This document shows, one piece after another, positions 15,822 through 24,931 of a stretch of 64,000 bases of DNA. Origin of the DNA: Streptomyces sp. TS71-3 (GTDB lineage: Bacteria; Actinomycetota; Actinomycetes; Streptomycetales; Streptomycetaceae); assembly GCF_018327685.1 (NCBI RefSeq), contig NZ_BNEL01000001.1:5767501-5831500 (forward strand), given 5' to 3'. Position 1 is the first letter of the stretch, and every line of letters begins with the position of its first letter. A program made the position numbers and the translations under genes. A model generated the notes under the pieces. It did no database searches and was not told the origin of the DNA. It saw only the letters and a program-made list of their open reading frames with translations.

Positions 15822-16601
15822 ATGCCTCACGCACGGGCGGCCGACGGCGCCGCACTCCACTACGAGGTGCACGGCGCCGGCCGGCCGCTGGTCCTGCTGA
15901 GCGGGCAGGCCAACGACCTGCACTGGTGGGACGCCGTCCGGGACGACTTCGCGGCCGAGTTCGCCACCGTCGTCCTGGACTACCGCGGCACCGGCGGCAG
16001 CGACCGGCCCGACACGGACACGTACAGCACCCCCGGGTTCGCACGCGACGTCCTGGCGGTCCTGGACCACGCCGGCATCGAGCGCGCCCACGTCTACGGG
16101 ACCTCGATGGGCGGGCGGGTCGCGCAGTGGATCGCCGCGGACCACCCCGAACGCGTCGACCGGCTGGTGCTCGGCTGCACCTCGCCCGGTGCCCCGCACG
16201 GCGTGGAACGCGGCCCGGACATCCGCCGCGCCCTGGCCCAGCCCGACGCGGCCGCCGCCCGGCGCGTGCTGCTGGAGCTGATGTACACGCCGGACTGGCT
16301 CGCCGTCCACCAGGGGCCGTTCCACACCCTCGGCGACCCGACGATGCCCGGCCACGCCCGCGGCCGGCACCTGCGGGCCAGCGCCCGGCACGACGCCTGG
16401 GACGCCCTGCCGCGCATCGTCGCGCCCACCCTCGTGGTGCACGGCACGGACGACACGTTCAACCCCGCGGCCAACGCGCCCCTGATCGCGGGCCGCGTAC
16501 CGGGTGCCCGGCTGCACCTCGTCCCCGGCGCGCGGCACGCCTACTTCGAGGAGTTCGCGAAGGTGGCCACGCCGCCCGTGCTGGAGTTCCTGACGGGGTA
16601 G
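15822..16601 (+). CDS. alpha/beta-fold hydrolase
   Basis: A 259-aa hydrolase. The nucleophile elbow is GTSMGG (Ser about 95). The oxyanion region is LLSGQANDLHWW, the acid is probably Asp in VVHGTDDTFNP, and the base is His in GARHAYFEEF. It resembles 3-oxoadipate enol-lactonase/haloperoxidase-type esterases, but the substrate is unknown. Soluble, no signal peptide. ATG at 15822. It follows the pectate lyase by 69 bp on the same strand, though the products act in different compartments. Confidence 0.88.
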   Translation: MPHARAADGAALHYEVHGAGRPLVLLSGQANDLHWWDAVRDDFAAEFATVVLDYRGTGGSDRPDTDTYSTPGFARDVLAVLDHAGIERAHVYGTSMGGRVAQWIAADHPERVDRLVLGCTSPGAPHGVERGPDIRRALAQPDAAAARRVLLELMYTPDWLAVHQGPFHTLGDPTMPGHARGRHLRASARHDAWDALPRIVAPTLVVHGTDDTFNPAANAPLIAGRVPGARLHLVPGARHAYFEEFAKVATPPVLEFLTG

Positions 16602-16704
16602 CCGGCCGGTGCGGCCGTCCCGGACCGGCGGACCGCGCCTGCGGTTACGCTCGATATGGCACCCTGCGGCGGAGCCGGGGCGGATCGCGGAAGGGAAGAT
16701 CGGG

Positions 16705-17247
16705 ATGACCGGAACGGTGACGGCGGTCAGCAGCAACTCCACCTACTCGTTCACCAAGCCGAACCGGGCCGGCATCACCCTGCTCGCCGGGCTGGGCGTG
16801 GAAGGCGACGTGCACTGCGGCGTGACCGTCAAACACCGCTCCCGCGTCGCGCAGGACCCGACCCAGCCGAACCTGCGCCAGGTCCACCTCATCCACGAGG
16901 AGCTCTTCGCCGAGGTCGCAGCCGCCGGGTTCACGGTGGCGCCCGGCGAACTCGGCGAGAACGTCACCACCCGCGGGATCGACCTGCTGGCCCTGCCCAC
17001 CGGGACCCTGCTCGGCCTCGGACCGGACGCCGTGGTGCAGGTGACAGGGCTGCGCAATCCCTGCGTGCAGATCGACCGCTTCCAGCAGGGGCTGCTGAAG
17101 CAGGTCGTCGGCCGGGACGGGACCGGGGCCCTGGTGCGCAAGGCGGGGATCATGGGGATCGTGGTGGAAGGCGGCATGGTCCGACCGGGTGACGCCATCA
17201 CCGTGCTGCTGCCCGAGCCGCCCCACCGTCCGCTGGAACGGGTCTGA
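16705..17247 (+). CDS. MOSC-domain protein
   Basis: A 180-aa stand-alone MOSC protein. Typical features are the N-terminal strand (GTVTAVSSNS), GVEGDVHCGVTVKHRS, the GELGENVTTRGID motif, and the conserved Cys in LRNPCVQID that carries or receives sulfur from molybdenum cofactor. Such short MOSC proteins (YiiM-like) are proposed to act in Moco-linked sulfur transfer or reduction of N-hydroxylated compounds. ATG at 16705 with GGGAAG upstream. The frame is open upstream without coding bias. Confidence 0.9.
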   Translation: MTGTVTAVSSNSTYSFTKPNRAGITLLAGLGVEGDVHCGVTVKHRSRVAQDPTQPNLRQVHLIHEELFAEVAAAGFTVAPGELGENVTTRGIDLLALPTGTLLGLGPDAVVQVTGLRNPCVQIDRFQQGLLKQVVGRDGTGALVRKAGIMGIVVEGGMVRPGDAITVLLPEPPHRPLERV

Positions 17248-17340
17248 GCCGGTTCGCGCAACGCTCCTGAACGGGCGCGCGCCATGCCCCTGAGCGGGTT
17301 ACCGGAACGCCCGCCACGCCAGGAGCGACGCGGGACCGGA

Positions 17341-18138
17341 TCAGGGCAGGATCGAGTCCACGTAGCCGCCGTCCACCCGGAGCGCGCCGCCCGTCGTCGC
17401 CGACGCCTGGTTCGAGCTGAGGTAGACCACCATGTGCGCGATCTCCTCCGGCTCGATCAGCCGCTGGATGAGCGACTGCGGCCGGTACTGGCGCATGAAG
17501 GCGCGCTGGGCCTCGTCCCAGGGCAGGTCGCGGTCGACGAGCTCGTACACGAAGTCCTCGACACCCCCGGTGTGGGTGGGGCCGGCGATCACGGAGTTCA
17601 CCGTCACACCGGTGCCGGCGGCCTCCTTGGCGAAGCCCCGGCTGACCCCGAGCAGCGCGGACTTCGTCATGCCGTAGTGGATCATCTCCTTCGGGGTGAC
17701 CACGGCGGAGTCGCTGGCGATGTACTGGACGCGTCCCCACTCGCGTTCCATCATCCCGGGCAGGTACGCCCGGGTGAGCCGTACCGCGGCCAGCACGTTG
17801 ACCTCGAAGTAGCGCCGCCACTCCGCGTCGCTGATCTCCAGTGCGGGCTGCGCGCCGAAGATGCCGAGGTTGTTGACGAGGACGTCCACCCGCGGCAGTT
17901 GTTCCGTCAACCGGCCGGCACCCTCCTCCGTCGCCACGTCCGCCGGCGCGGCGACGAAGTCCGCGCCGGGCACCAGCGAGAACAGGTGCGCCACCGCCTG
18001 CGCCACGCTCTCCTCGCTCCTGCCGTTGACGGCGACCCGGGCGCCCGCGCGGGCGAGGCCCGCCGCGATGGCGGCCCCGATGCCCTGCGTGGATCCCGTG
18101 ACCAGCGCCGTGCGCCCGGACAGATCGATCTGCATCAT
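17341..18138 (-). CDS. SDR-family oxidoreductase
   Basis: A 265-aa classical SDR with cofactor loop TGSTQGIG, NNLG, catalytic Ser in IASDSAVV, and Y-x3-K in HYGMTKSA. The long helix after it and the C-terminal LRVDGGYVDS are canonical. Substrate unknown; similar proteins are annotated as 3-oxoacyl-ACP reductase-like. Several starts are possible (GTG 18144, ATG 18138, ATG 18135). The ATG at 18138 has GAGGAA at an ideal 8-base distance, so I chose it. Convergent with the MOSC gene and divergent from the Clp-N gene. Confidence 0.9.
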   Translation of the reverse strand: MMQIDLSGRTALVTGSTQGIGAAIAAGLARAGARVAVNGRSEESVAQAVAHLFSLVPGADFVAAPADVATEEGAGRLTEQLPRVDVLVNNLGIFGAQPALEISDAEWRRYFEVNVLAAVRLTRAYLPGMMEREWGRVQYIASDSAVVTPKEMIHYGMTKSALLGVSRGFAKEAAGTGVTVNSVIAGPTHTGGVEDFVYELVDRDLPWDEAQRAFMRQYRPQSLIQRLIEPEEIAHMVVYLSSNQASATTGGALRVDGGYVDSILP

Positions 18139-18239
18139 CAGCACAGTTCCTCACGTCGGTGACCGCTGCCGGCCTGCTCGTACCCGATCTTGCTCAAGTA
18201 TGAGCGGAACCGGGGCTCCGCATCCGGCCTCCCACACAT

Positions 18240-18286
18240 GTCAACTTCGGGTTGACACCCTCTGGGTGTCAACCTAGGGTTGCCCC
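18240..18286 (+). promoter_or_regulatory. promoter with 25-bp palindrome, leaderless start of Clp-N gene
   Basis: A consensus -35 TTGACA (18252-18257), 17-base spacer and -10 TAGGGT (18275-18280) end six bases before the ATG at 18287. There is no ribosome-binding site, so transcription should begin at the start codon. A perfect palindrome with 11-bp arms and 3-base centre (18250-18274; GGTTGACACCC/GGGTGTCAACC) covers the -35 and the entire spacer. A further GTCAAC half-site is at 18240-18245. This looks like an operator where a repressor would block RNA polymerase; the protein's own HTH makes autoregulation possible. Confidence 0.75.
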
Positions 18287-19051
18287 ATGGAGCAGCCCAC
18301 ACGCATCCAGACATCCGTCCGTCTCGACGACCTCATCGACGCCATCAAGAAGGTCCATACCGAGGCCCTCGACCAGCTCACCGACGCGGTCCTGGCCGCC
18401 GAGCACCTGGGTGAGCTGTCCGATCACCTCATCGGCCACTTCGTGGACCAGGCGCGCCGTTCCGGCGCCTCGTGGAGCGAGATCGGCAAGAGCATGGGCG
18501 TCACACGGCAGGCAGCCCAGAAGCGGTTCGTCCCCAAGGACCTCGGCAGCCTCTCGGAACTCGACCCCAGCGAGGGCTTCAGCAGGTTCACCCCGCGCGC
18601 CCGCCATGTGGTGGTGGCCGCCCAGAACGAGGCCCACACCGCCCGTCACGACAAGATCCTCTGCGCCCACCTGGTGCTGGGCCTGCTGAGTGAACCGAGG
18701 GGGCTGGCCGCCAAGGCGATCACCGAACAGGGTGTATCGGCGGAGAGCGTCCGGCAGGCCGCCGAGGACACCCTTCCTCCGGCGGCCGAGCAGATGCCCG
18801 CCCTCATCCCGTTCGACGCGACCGCGCGCAAGGCCCTGGAGCTGACGTTCCGTGCGGCCCTGCGGCTCGGCCACAACTACATCGGCACGGAGCACATCCT
18901 GCTCGCCCTCCTGGAGTGCGAGGACGGCGAGGGCGTGCTGAGCGGGCTCGGCATCACCAAGGAGGCCACGGAGGAGTCCATCACGACGATGCTCTCCGAG
19001 ATCGTCGCCGAGCGGAGCAACGAGCAGCAGAGCGGCCACAAGGGCGAATAG
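18287..19051 (+). CDS. Clp N-terminal domain protein with helix-turn-helix
   Basis: A 254-aa protein without an AAA+ ATPase domain. Residues 1-85 contain an HTH (ASWSEIGKSMGVTRQAAQKR, about 61-80). Two Clp-N repeats follow: about 97-165 (FTPRARHVVVAAQNEAHTAR, HLVLGLLSEPRG) and 172-245 (FDATARKALELTFRAALRLG, GTEHILLALLE). Clp-N repeats in ClpA/ClpC bind adaptors and substrates. Here they are fused to a DNA-binding module, suggesting a transcription factor that senses Clp partners or damaged proteins; this is an inference. Its mRNA is probably leaderless. Confidence 0.85.
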   Translation: MEQPTRIQTSVRLDDLIDAIKKVHTEALDQLTDAVLAAEHLGELSDHLIGHFVDQARRSGASWSEIGKSMGVTRQAAQKRFVPKDLGSLSELDPSEGFSRFTPRARHVVVAAQNEAHTARHDKILCAHLVLGLLSEPRGLAAKAITEQGVSAESVRQAAEDTLPPAAEQMPALIPFDATARKALELTFRAALRLGHNYIGTEHILLALLECEDGEGVLSGLGITKEATEESITTMLSEIVAERSNEQQSGHKGE

Positions 19052-19525
19052 AAGGGGATTCCAGGCCGGAAGGGGGATTCCAGGAACGAGCGGACCCCTC
19101 GGCGTAACCAGGAGGGTGGGACCGGCCGACAGCCTGCCGTCGCCCCTCTCCACCACCCACCCGGGCTCCGGTACGCGCGTCCCGCGCGCCGGAGCCCCTG
19201 TCCGTGACGGGCTCCGCGCGGCTGCCGTCGGGGCGAGCGGCCTCCGGCCGGACTGCGGGGGAGCGGCCCCTTCGGGCCAAGGGGCCTTCGTACCGGGCTC
19301 CCCCGGGTGGCGGACGTCCGTACGGGCGACCCTCGGTAGGACGATTCCCCTACTGCCTCCCCCGGGTGGCCGAACACGGTGGCCGAACAGGTCGGCCGAA
19401 CAGGCCGGTGGCAGGCACGGATCTACGGCTATCGGTCGCCTTCCCACGCGGAATGCGGCAGCCTACAGGTGACGAATCCTATAGCGGGCCGTGAGAGGCG
19501 CGTTCGAGGGGAAGGTGCCGCCCGG
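19052..19525. other. 474-bp non-coding region upstream of the PadR gene
   Basis: No gene seen. Repeats include GGGGATTCCAGG at 19054-19065 and 19073-19084, and CTCCCCCGGGTGGC at 19298-19311 and 19357-19370. The AAGGGGCC/GGCCCCTT words around 19264-19284 can form a hairpin and may terminate the Clp-N transcript. An A/T-rich patch (GACGAATCCTATAGC, about 19471-19485) is a candidate promoter for the PadR gene. Confidence 0.45.
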
Positions 19526-20281
19526 GTGGTCAAGCTGGAGCACATCCTGCTGGGGCTGTTCGCGCAGCGCCCTTGGAGCGGCTACGACCTCCGGAAATGG
19601 CTGTCCGAGGGCGGCAAGTTCCTCCGGTCCAACGCCGACCAGAGCCAGATCTACCGGCTGCTCTCCCGTATGGAGGAGCACGGCTGGATCACGCACACCG
19701 TCGACGCGCGGGAGAAGCGCCCGGACGCGAAGGTGTACACGTTGACCAAGCGGGGCCGCGCCGAACTGCTGGCCTGGGCCCGCTCCCCGTACACGCCCCC
19801 CGCGCGCTTCCAGGACCCGGACTTCATGGTGCGCTTCCTCTTCGGCGGCATCGTCGAGCCGGCGGGGCTGCGGAGCCTGCTGGAGACCGAGCTGGCCGCG
19901 CGCAGGGAGCAGGTGGCCCGGCACCGCGGCCGCGACCGCACCCACCACTTCGTCGACGCCATCCCCGAGGTGGACCCGGACCGCGCCGGACTGCTCCTCG
20001 AACTCGCCCACATCCGGGGCATGGCCGAGGTCGACTCATGGATCGCCTGGCTCCAGGAGATGCTGGTCACGCTGGACGCCTCCCGCACCATCCCGCCGGA
20101 ACCCGCATCGGGGGCCGTCTGCGCAGCCGCGGCCGAGACCGTCCGCGACTCCTTCCCGGCCACTCCGGGAGAACCCGAGGCCCGGCCCTCCCCGGCGATC
20201 GACACCCCACCGGGAGGGGTCCGGCCGACGGACACCCCGCCCGGGGCCATCCCGCCCCCTGCGGCGCCCCCCGCTCCCTGA
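19526..20281 (+). CDS. PadR-family transcriptional regulator
   Basis: A 251-aa regulator. Residues 1-85 are the PadR winged helix (LEHILLGLFAQRPWSGYDLR, then SQIYRLLSRMEEHGWI and the VYTLTKRGRAELLAW wing). Residues about 90-185 are the coiled dimerisation helices of the longer PadR class. The last 60 residues are Pro/Gly-rich and probably disordered, longer than usual. The GTG at 19526 starts exactly at the winged helix with GGGGAAGG about ten bases upstream. It lies 40 bp before the sulfatase on the same strand and is a likely regulator of it. Confidence 0.88.
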   Translation: MVKLEHILLGLFAQRPWSGYDLRKWLSEGGKFLRSNADQSQIYRLLSRMEEHGWITHTVDAREKRPDAKVYTLTKRGRAELLAWARSPYTPPARFQDPDFMVRFLFGGIVEPAGLRSLLETELAARREQVARHRGRDRTHHFVDAIPEVDPDRAGLLLELAHIRGMAEVDSWIAWLQEMLVTLDASRTIPPEPASGAVCAAAAETVRDSFPATPGEPEARPSPAIDTPPGGVRPTDTPPGAIPPPAAPPAP

Positions 20282-20321
20282 CCCGGGCAGCACCACCCAC
20301 CTGTGAGGAGAGTCCGTATCC

Positions 20322-22142
20322 GTGCGCGCGATCATGGTGATGTTCGACACGCTCAACCGCCGTTTCCTGCCCCCCTACGGAGCCGAGGGAATCCACGCAC
20401 CCAACTTCGAGCGGCTGAGCCGCCAGGCCGTCGTCTTCGACCGCGCCTACGCGGGCAGCATGCCCTGCATGCCGGCCCGCCGTGAGATACACACCGGCCG
20501 GTACAACTTCCTGCACCGCTCCTGGGGGCCGCTGGAGCCCTTCGACGACTCCGTGCCCGAGATCCTCTCGCGCGCCGGCGTCCACACCCACCTCGCCACC
20601 GACCACCAGCACTACTGGGAGGACGGCGGCGCCACGTACCACAACCGCTACGACACCTACGAGTTCTTCCGCGGCCAGGAAGGCGACAAGTGGAAGGGGC
20701 ACGTGGCGGACCCCGAGTTCCCGCCCAGCCTGAGCTGGCGCTCCGACGCGGCCCGCCGCCAGGACCTCGTCAACCGCCAGTACATGGCCACCGAGGACCG
20801 GCACTCCCAGACCCGCACGTTCGACGCCGGCCTGGAGTTCATCGCCACCAACGCCGCCGCCGACCGGTGGTTCCTCCAGATCGAGTGCTTCGACCCGCAC
20901 GAGCCCTTCTTCACCTACGACGAGCACCGCGCGCACTACCTGCACGGCATGCCCCCCGAGCAGGTCCCGGGCGTGGAGGCCGACTGGCCCGACTACCGCA
21001 GGGTCACCGAGGGCGAGGACGGCGTCCAGCGGGTGCGCGCCGAGTACGCCGCCCTGCTCACCATGTGCGACGCCTCGCTCGGCCGGGTCCTCGACGCCAT
21101 GGACGAGCACGACCTGTGGTCCGACACCCTCCTGATGGTCTGCACCGACCACGGGCTGCTGCTCGGCGAGCACGGCTGGTGGGGCAAGAACATCCAGCCC
21201 TGGTACGACGAGAACATCCACACACCGCTGTTCATCTGGGACCCACGCAGCGGCGCGCGCGACGAGCGCCGGGCGAGCCTGGTGCAGACCGTCGACTTCG
21301 GCCCGACCCTGCTCGACTACTTCGAGGTCCCGGCGCCCGAGCTGATGCAGGGCAGCGCGCTCGCCGGCACGGTGGCCGGGGACGCGCCGGTGCGGGAGGC
21401 CGGGCTCTTCGGCTCGTTCGGCGGGCACGTCAACGTCACCGACGGCCGCTACGTCTACATGCGCGCACCGGTCAGCGCGTCCAACGAACCGCTGTACGAG
21501 CACACCCTGATGCCCACGCACATGGCGAGCCGGTTCGCGCCGGAGGAGCTGCGGGACGCGGAGCTGATCGGCCCGCTGCCCTTCACCAAGGACGCTCCCG
21601 TGCTGCGGCTGCCCGGCCGCACCTGGGGCAACGCCCACGCCTACGGCACCATGCTGTTCGATCTGGAGGACGACCCGGGGCAGCGGCGTCCGCTGCTCGA
21701 CGACGCGGCCGAACTGCGCATGGCCCGGCTGCTGACCGAGCGGATGCGCGCCTGTGACGCGCCCGAGAGCCAGTTCACCCGGCTCGGGCTGCCGTCCGAG
21801 GGCCCGGTCACCGGAGCGCACCTGCTGGCCCGTGCCCAGTACGGCCACGTGGTCGCCGCCCACGAGGAGCTGCCCGCCGCCGAGGAGTTCGGCGCGGGCG
21901 AGCTGAGCGTCACCGCCCCGCTCGCCCGGCTGCTGGCCCACGACGGTGCCCGCGCGGTCGTGCTGCGGCACCTCCCGCTGGTCGCCAACCCGGACTTCGC
22001 CGACCGGATCGCCGACCGGACGCCCTGGCAGCTCGCGGTCACCACGGCGGGCATCTCGGCCACGGCCCTGCGAGCCCTGGACGCCGACCTCGCGGCCCTC
22101 GGCACCCCCGACGGCACCGGCTCCGCGCCTACCCCGGCCTGA
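20322..22142 (+). CDS. cytoplasmic sulfatase (type I, formylglycine-dependent)
   Basis: A 606-aa arylsulfatase-superfamily protein. The core is complete: metal-binding Asp9 in MVMFDTLNRR, C49-M-P-A-R53 (the C-x-P-x-R sequon whose Cys is converted to formylglycine) followed by REIHTGR, then CTDHGLLLGEHG for the second metal site. The residue after the sequon is atypical but the key Cys and Arg are there. About 120 C-terminal residues are an extra alpha/beta part. No signal peptide, so the substrate is probably a small imported sulfate ester or sulfated sugar. GTG at 20322, with GAGGAGAG upstream. Same strand as PadR and manD. Confidence 0.9.
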   Translation: MRAIMVMFDTLNRRFLPPYGAEGIHAPNFERLSRQAVVFDRAYAGSMPCMPARREIHTGRYNFLHRSWGPLEPFDDSVPEILSRAGVHTHLATDHQHYWEDGGATYHNRYDTYEFFRGQEGDKWKGHVADPEFPPSLSWRSDAARRQDLVNRQYMATEDRHSQTRTFDAGLEFIATNAAADRWFLQIECFDPHEPFFTYDEHRAHYLHGMPPEQVPGVEADWPDYRRVTEGEDGVQRVRAEYAALLTMCDASLGRVLDAMDEHDLWSDTLLMVCTDHGLLLGEHGWWGKNIQPWYDENIHTPLFIWDPRSGARDERRASLVQTVDFGPTLLDYFEVPAPELMQGSALAGTVAGDAPVREAGLFGSFGGHVNVTDGRYVYMRAPVSASNEPLYEHTLMPTHMASRFAPEELRDAELIGPLPFTKDAPVLRLPGRTWGNAHAYGTMLFDLEDDPGQRRPLLDDAAELRMARLLTERMRACDAPESQFTRLGLPSEGPVTGAHLLARAQYGHVVAAHEELPAAEEFGAGELSVTAPLARLLAHDGARAVVLRHLPLVANPDFADRIADRTPWQLAVTTAGISATALRALDADLAALGTPDGTGSAPTPA

Positions 22143-22248
22143 CGGCAAGGCCGGGCGGCACCCGGGTGCATCCTGAACGGGCGGCCCACCCGGGCCTCCG
22201 GCACCGTCTCCACGGGTGATCGGCACCCTCGACACCACCCGAGGAAAT

Positions 22249-22258
22249 AGATATATCT
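22249..22258. promoter_or_regulatory. A/T-rich 10-bp palindrome upstream of manD
   Basis: AGATATATCT at 22249-22258 within GAAATAGATATATCTGG, an A/T-rich island in very G/C-rich DNA, 157 bases before the manD ATG. It is a likely promoter or operator for manD separate from the sulfatase transcript. Confidence 0.4.
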
Positions 22259-22414
22259 GGCGGGTCCGCCGAGGTGGCCGCCGCGGACCCGCGGGCGCGC
22301 GGGCGCCGGGACCCGTCATGACCCGCCACCACCGGAGACGGCCAGGGACCCACGGCAGACCGCACGCGCACGCCCGCCAGGGCGCCCCGCACCGATCCGA
22401 CAGGAGTCGCCCCC

Positions 22415-23656
22415 ATGAAGATCCGCTCGGCCGATGTCATCGTGACCAGCCCGGGACGCAACTTCGTCACCTTGCGCATCACCACCGACGACGGTCTCAC
22501 CGGGCTGGGCGACGCCACGCTCAACGGCCGCGAGCTGGCCGTCGCCGGCTACCTGACCGAGCATGTCGCCCCCCTGCTGATCGACCGCGACGCGAGCCGG
22601 ATCGAGGACACCTGGCAGTACCTGTACCGCGGCGCGTACTGGCGCCGCGGCCCCGTGACCATGGCGGCCATCGCCGCGGTGGACACCGCCCTGTGGGACA
22701 TCAAGGCGAAGGCCGCCGGGATGCCGCTCTACCAGCTCCTCGGCGGCGCCAGCCGCACCGGCGCGCTCGCCTACGGGCACGCCTCCGGGCGGGACCTGCC
22801 CGAGCTGATGGACTCGGTCCGCGCCCACCTCGCGCAGGGATACCGCGCGATCCGCATCCAGACCGGCATCCCCGGCCTGGACTCGGTGTACGGCGTGGCC
22901 GCCTCCTCCGCGGCCGGGGGCGAGCGCTACGACTACGAGCCGGCCAGGCGCTCCGGCGGTGACCGGGCCCTGCCCGTCGAGGAGACCTGGGACACCCGCG
23001 CCTACCTGCGGCACGTGCCGGCCGTCTTCGAGGCGGTGCGCGCCGAGTTCGGCCCGGAACTGCCCCTGCTGCACGACGGCCACCACCGGATGACGCCCAT
23101 CCAGGCCGCCAAGCTGGGCAAGGCGCTGGAGCCCTACGACCTGTTCTGGCTGGAGGACGCCACGCCCGGCGAGGACCAGGCCGCCCTGCGGCTCATCCGC
23201 CAGCACACCACCACCCCGCTCGCCATCGGCGAGGTCTTCAACTCCGTGTACGACTACACGACCCTGCTCAGCGAGCGTCTGATCGACTACGTGCGCTCCG
23301 CGGTCACGCACACCGGCGGCGTGTCCGCCATGCGCAAGCTCCTCGACCACGCCGCGGTGTACGGCATCAGGTCCGGCCTGCACGGCCCCACGGACATCTC
23401 CCCGGTCGGCATGGCCGCGGCGCTCCACCTGGACCTCGCCGTGCACAACTTCGGCATCCAGGAGTACATGCGGCACTCCGCCGACACCCTTGAGGTCTTC
23501 CGCACCTCCTACACCTTCACCGACGGACTGCTCCACCCCTCCGACACCCCCGGCCTCGGCCTGGAGCTCGACGACGAGGCCGCCGCCGCCTTCCCGTACA
23601 CCCCGGCCTACCTGCCGGTGAACCGCCTGAAGGACGGGACCGTCCACGACTGGTGA
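22415..23656 (+). CDS. manD: D-mannonate dehydratase (enolase superfamily)
   Basis: A 413-aa enzyme converting D-mannonate to 2-keto-3-deoxy-D-gluconate, the uronate-pathway dehydration. The N-terminal capping domain ([20 protein letters not shown]) and the (beta/alpha)7-beta barrel are highly typical of ManD. Visible active-site elements are [11 protein letters not shown] (metal Asp and catalytic His), WLEDATP (metal Glu), AIGEVFNS (metal Glu) and [19 protein letters not shown] (His). Many ManD-like enzymes have weak or different sugar-acid activity, so specificity is less sure than family. ATG at 22415; AGGAG upstream. Downstream of the sulfatase by 272 bp. Confidence 0.9.
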   Translation: MKIRSADVIVTSPGRNFVTLRITTDDGLTGLGDATLNGRELAVAGYLTEHVAPLLIDRDASRIEDTWQYLYRGAYWRRGPVTMAAIAAVDTALWDIKAKAAGMPLYQLLGGASRTGALAYGHASGRDLPELMDSVRAHLAQGYRAIRIQTGIPGLDSVYGVAASSAAGGERYDYEPARRSGGDRALPVEETWDTRAYLRHVPAVFEAVRAEFGPELPLLHDGHHRMTPIQAAKLGKALEPYDLFWLEDATPGEDQAALRLIRQHTTTPLAIGEVFNSVYDYTTLLSERLIDYVRSAVTHTGGVSAMRKLLDHAAVYGIRSGLHGPTDISPVGMAAALHLDLAVHNFGIQEYMRHSADTLEVFRTSYTFTDGLLHPSDTPGLGLELDDEAAAAFPYTPAYLPVNRLKDGTVHDW

Positions 23657-23702
23657 GCGGTCGGGCCGGCGGCGTCCGTGCGAGGCGCGGCCGGAAGCCC
23701 GG

Positions 23703-24875
23703 CTATCCGCCGAACGCGCCCTCGGCGCCGGTGACCCGTTCCGCGAAGCGCTCCGCGATGGTCAGGTAGCCCTTCGCGCTGGGATGCACCCCGTCCGGCA
23801 TGTCCGCCGCGTCCGCGGGGCCGAACAGCGCCCGGCCGTCGAGGTAGTGGAGGTGGGGGTCGTCGCGGCGGCGCTGCCGCACGATGCTCTTCAGCGCGTC
23901 GCGGACCAGGGGCATGGTCAGCGGCCCGAGCCCGATCTCACCGGGATCGCCCGGCTCCTCGGCGCCGTTCTCCGGCGGGGGCGTCGGGGCCGCGCCGGGC
24001 ACGGTGTCCTCGACGCGCGGGCAGATGATCGGCGACACCACCAGCAGCGGGGTGTCCGGATGCCCCTCGCGAACGGTGTCGAGGAAGCCGTGCACCGCGG
24101 GAGTGAACGTGCGGAGCTTGAACGTGCCCTTCAGCACGGGATTGCCGCCCAGTTCGAGGCTGATCAGGTCGGCCGGCAGGTCACGGATGGTGCGCGCGAC
24201 GTACGGATCCAGCATGCAGTTGCCCGCCAGGCCCAGGTTCACCACGTCCAGCGCGACGAGCGATGCCGCCACCGCGGGCCACGTGCCGGTCGGATGGTCC
24301 GCCTGGGTGCAGTGGCTGATCGAACTCCCGTGGTGCACCCACCGGCGCCGGCCGGACGGGACCGGTGGACACAGGGCCGCGTCGGCGCGCAGCGCCAGCA
24401 ACTCGCAGGGCGTCTGCTGGGGCAGCCACAACTCGACCTCCTTCATGCCCTCGGGGAGCTCGGTGAAGCGCACGGTGCCCGGCTCGCCCGGCACCTCCCG
24501 GCCCTCGGCGCGGGCGTGCGCGAGGCGCAGCACCCGGCCCGTGGGCGCGGGCTGCTGCGCCGCGAGCCTGCCGTCCACCAGGAGGTCGAGGACGCCCGCG
24601 GGCGCCGGGCGTGCCGCCTTGTCGAAGTGCCGCACCGTGGTGAGCAGGTCCACCTCCAGCGTCCGGGCCGCGGTGCGGAAGGCGAGCCGAACCCCGGAGG
24701 GCATGGCCGCCACGTAGTCCATGAACGCGTCCGGGTACTGCTGCCTCGTCCACGCCGGAAGCCGGCGCGGCAGCAGGCCGCCGCCGGGCCGCCGCTCCAG
24801 GTCCAGCGCACCGGCGAACCGGACCGGGCCGTCCTCCAGCGGTATCTCGTACACCGGAGCCTTCTTCCTTCCCAT
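23703..24875 (-). CDS. SGNH/GDSL hydrolase with N-terminal carbohydrate-binding-like domain
   Basis: A 390-aa hydrolase. Residues about 1-170 are a beta-rich accessory domain. The catalytic part has block I WVHHGSSISHC (nucleophile Ser in GSS), block II LGLAGNCMLD (Gly), block III LELGGNPV (Asn), and block V DGVHPSAKGY (Asp and His). This two-part arrangement is known in acetyl-xylan-type esterases, though substrate is unknown. No signal peptide is evident. ATG at 24875. It lies 57 bp downstream of the ornithine aminotransferase on the same strand and is probably co-transcribed. Confidence 0.87.
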   Translation of the reverse strand: MGRKKAPVYEIPLEDGPVRFAGALDLERRPGGGLLPRRLPAWTRQQYPDAFMDYVAAMPSGVRLAFRTAARTLEVDLLTTVRHFDKAARPAPAGVLDLLVDGRLAAQQPAPTGRVLRLAHARAEGREVPGEPGTVRFTELPEGMKEVELWLPQQTPCELLALRADAALCPPVPSGRRRWVHHGSSISHCTQADHPTGTWPAVAASLVALDVVNLGLAGNCMLDPYVARTIRDLPADLISLELGGNPVLKGTFKLRTFTPAVHGFLDTVREGHPDTPLLVVSPIICPRVEDTVPGAAPTPPPENGAEEPGDPGEIGLGPLTMPLVRDALKSIVRQRRRDDPHLHYLDGRALFGPADAADMPDGVHPSAKGYLTIAERFAERVTGAEGAFGG

Positions 24876-24931
24876 TCCACGTCATCGAGACGAACGGGCC
24901 GGCCGGCGACGGCCCCCGGGGGCCGTCGCGT

